Under the pieces are notes generated by a model. The model ran no database searches. It saw nothing but the letters and a program-made list of their open reading frames with translations, and was not told the DNA's origin. From positions 19,413,793 to 19,477,792 of the forward strand of contig NC_090176.1 in NCBI RefSeq assembly GCF_024679245.1: 64,000 bases of DNA, written 5' to 3'. Within the stretch, counting starts at the first letter, position 1; every line of letters begins with the position of its first letter. The stretch is from Pseudorasbora parva (Eukaryota; Chordata; Actinopteri; Cypriniformes; Gobionidae). The position numbers were made by a program, and so were the translations under genes. Shown one piece after another: positions 62,551 through 64,000 of the stretch.

Positions 62551-63240
62551 ATGGCAGCAGCAGCCAACGTGATTCCTTGCGGCCTGTTGCACATGAGACT
62601 GTTACAGTGGTCGCTCAAGACCAAGGGATATTCCCCGAGGGGAAACCCCTTTCGTGTAATCAAGGTCACACGGCTGTGTCTCCGCACCTTGGTTATATGG
62701 AAGGATCTTTTGTTTTTGGTCCAAGGTCCGTCCCTGGGGGCAACGTGTCAGCACGCGTCTCTGACCACGGATGCCTCCCTGACGGGCTGGGGGGCGACCA
62801 TGAGTGGTCGCTCGGCCCAGGGCCTGTGGCAGGAGGGCCAGCGTTTATGGCATATAAATTGTCTAGAAATGTTGGCCGTGTTTCAGGCTCTGAAACACTT
62901 CCTGCCATATATCAGGGGCTTCCATGTGCAGGTTCGCACAGACAGCACATCGGTGGTCGCCTACATCAACCATCAGTGGGATCTGAGGTCTCGTATGGTA
63001 TACAAACTTGCCCGTCAGATCCTCCTGTGGGCCCAAGGGAAACTGTGCTCGGTGAGGGCAGTTTACATCCCGGGGCGCCTGAATGTGGAAGAAGACATCC
63101 TGTCGAGGCAGGGGTCGAGGCCCGGGGAATGGAGACTGGACAGCGAGGTGGTGGAGCTCTTATGGGAAAGTTCGGCAGGGTGCAGATCGACCTGTTCGCT
63201 ACTCAGGAGAATACACACTGTCATCTGTGGTTCTCCCTAG
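62551..63240 (+). CDS. RNase H domain of the DIRS-like element, uninterrupted
   Basis: The 229-residue frame keeps all four metal-binding residues expected of an RNase H fold: Asp74 (TTDASLTGWGA), Glu106 (NCLEMLAVFQAL), Asp131 (VRTDSTSVVAYIN) and Asp182 (NVEEDILSR). It degrades RNA in RNA-DNA hybrids during reverse transcription. The ATG at 62551 is internal to the ancestral polyprotein and is preceded by a TAA (62542), so this is a surviving segment, not a true start. It is the longest domain-bearing stretch of the element in one frame. After 63238 (TAG), related sequence continues in the neighbouring frame (LFATQENTHCHLWFS, 63190-63278). Another retroelement class with RNase H is unlikely, because a recombinase follows. 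Confidence 0.8.
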   Translation: MAAAANVIPCGLLHMRLLQWSLKTKGYSPRGNPFRVIKVTRLCLRTLVIWKDLLFLVQGPSLGATCQHASLTTDASLTGWGATMSGRSAQGLWQEGQRLWHINCLEMLAVFQALKHFLPYIRGFHVQVRTDSTSVVAYINHQWDLRSRMVYKLARQILLWAQGKLCSVRAVYIPGRLNVEEDILSRQGSRPGEWRLDSEVVELLWESSAGCRSTCSLLRRIHTVICGSP

Positions 63241-63660
63241 TGCAGCCAGCTCCTCTCGGACTGGATGCCATGGTGTAGGAGTGGCCAAGGCCGCTCCTGT
63301 ATGCTTTCCCCCCGATTGCTCTGCTTCTGGGAGTTCTAGAGAGGGTGCGCCGGGACGGGGTTCGTCTACTGCTCTTAGCCCCGTTTTGGCCGGCCCGAGC
63401 CTGGTTTTCAGACATACTGTAGTGTCTCTCTCCTCGACGGCTCTCCACTCGCGATTCCACTCAGGTGGGACCTTCTCTCTCAGGCGGGCGGGGCTGTTCT
63501 GCACCCTCGCCTAGAGCTGTGGAAACTGTGGGCTTGGCCTCTGAGGAGGCCCAGCTCATAAGTTCTGGTCTCTCAACCGAGGTTGTTGAGACCATTCTAC
63601 ACTCTAGAGCTCCCTCCACAAGGAAACTTTATGCTTTAAAATTGAGACTCCTCACCATGG
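63241..63660 (+). pseudogene. end of the DIRS pol region and linker to the recombinase
   Basis: Broken frames read LGLDAMV, stop, EWPRPLLYAFPPIALLLGVL, GVRLLLLAPFWPARAWFSD, stop (TAG at 63421), then GLSTEVVETILHSRAPSTRK (63565-63630), which is the start of the tyrosine recombinase core-binding region. The stop positions and a frame change near 63650 show decay. Confidence 0.65.
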
Positions 63661-64000
63661 TGCAGAGATCGCTTGTGGGACCCAGTTAACTGCCCTGAGA
63701 GCGTGGTGCTGGATTTCCTTCAGGAGAGATTCTCCTCTGGACTAGCTCCCTCCACTTTAAAGGTGTATGTGGCAGCCCTAGCAGCCTACCACTCTCCTTT
63801 GGGTGGGGTGTCTTTGGGGCGACACCCTCTGGTAACCCGTTTCCTCCGTGGGACGTTGAGGTTAAGACCTGCAGTGCGCACAAGGGTGCCGGCCTGGGAC
63901 TTGGCTGTGGTCCTGCAAGGCCTTTCAGGGGCTGCCTTTGAGCCCCTGGACTCATTTTCTGAGCGGTTCCTCACCCTCAAAACTATTTTTCTTCTGGCTA
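63661..64000 (+). pseudogene. tyrosine recombinase (YR), amino-terminal core-binding part, cut by the window edge
   Basis: From about 63664 the frame is open to the end of the window: DPVNCPESVVLDFLQERF, LAPSTLKVYVAALAAYHSP, GVSLGRHPLVTRFLRGTLR, RTRVPAWDLAVVLQGL and FLTLKTIFLLA. These match the SAM-like helical core-binding domain and the approach to the catalytic domain of DIRS recombinases, which join element circles into the genome. The catalytic Arg, His-x-x-Arg and Tyr lie beyond 64000. A frame change at about 63655 separates it from the upstream STRKLYALK segment, so the gene is broken. Confidence 0.78.

Larger units (their letters stand above)
59841..64000 (+). mobile_element. DIRS-like tyrosine-recombinase retrotransposon, 5' portion, runs off the window
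   Basis: Starting at about 59841 (CGTTCAAGGAACTCG) the composition changes to GC-rich. The order is a terminal repeat and promoter region, a gag-like frame (60112-61470), reverse transcriptase (61849-62310), RNase H (62551-63240) and the beginning of a tyrosine recombinase (63510-64000). That order, with RT/RNase H plus YR and no integrase, defines the DIRS group; these elements lack LTR-type duplications and are thought to integrate as circles. Several frameshifts and stops show this copy is not autonomous. The right end and the recombinase catalytic residues lie outside the window. Confidence 0.85.

Noticed and set aside
62346..63278. A 310-residue frame, longest in the window, overlapping RT/RNase H
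   Set aside because: It is the neighbouring phase of the DIRS pol region. Only its last part (LFATQENTHCHLWFS) matches the family, so the length is not evidence of a separate gene.

Overview
The window reads as non-coding DNA from a ray-finned fish, most likely a cyprinid such as a carp, goldfish, bream or zebrafish relative. The evidence is AT-rich sequence with very dense long dinucleotide arrays (CA/GT, GA/CT, TA), and many repeat types that I recognise from memory as cyprinid: Tc1-like transposons, hAT and Harbinger-like miniatures, L2/CR1-clade LINE tails, a piggyBac-derived element and a DIRS-like tyrosine-recombinase retrotransposon. I could not run a database search, so every family name is recognition by eye. 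I find no complete host protein-coding gene, no operon and no rRNA. I identify no tRNA gene, although I did not fold candidates.

Layout. 0.7-1.65 kb is the 5' part of a hAT-type transposon with a broken BED zinc finger. 2.2-3.3 kb is a Harbinger-like foldback element. 4.4-5.0 kb is a CpG-rich stretch with promoter motifs that ends in a consensus splice donor, the best candidate for a host promoter and untranslated first exon. 5-15 kb holds miniature inverted-repeat elements (MITEs), many flanked by TTAA, plus a degenerate Tc1/mariner copy with DD36E spacing (10.3-11.3 kb). 17.4-18.9 kb is a nest at least three elements deep. 21.1 kb has a short open frame resembling a ZAD zinc-binding domain. 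23.4-24.0 kb is another Harbinger-like copy. 28.6 kb has a consensus RFX X-box. 33.7-34.3 kb is an L2-type LINE end and 34.4-35.9 kb a second Tc1 element that has lost its catalytic core. 43.0-45.1 kb is a piggyBac element with its amino-terminal half still open. 55.2-56.2 kb is a reverse-strand LINE. 59.5-64.0 kb is a LINE reverse-transcriptase fragment interrupted by a DIRS-like retrotransposon (gag-like, RT, RNase H, start of the tyrosine recombinase) that runs off the right edge.

How the parts relate. The window is best read as layered transposon insertions: later elements cut earlier ones, and several target-site duplications can be read directly (TAA for the Harbinger-like copies, 9 nt for the TAGCC family, TTAA for the MITE group and piggyBac, TA for Tc1). 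If the 4.98 kb splice donor is real, most of the window would be one large intron of a gene transcribed rightwards. That is inference, because no downstream exon was recognised. I saw no convincing novel gene system. The most unusual items are the TTAA-flanked MITE group, the Harbinger/TAGCC-element/MITE nest, the ZAD-like frame, the piggyBac remnant with its 5' UTR intron, and a 35-bp perfect hairpin next to it.
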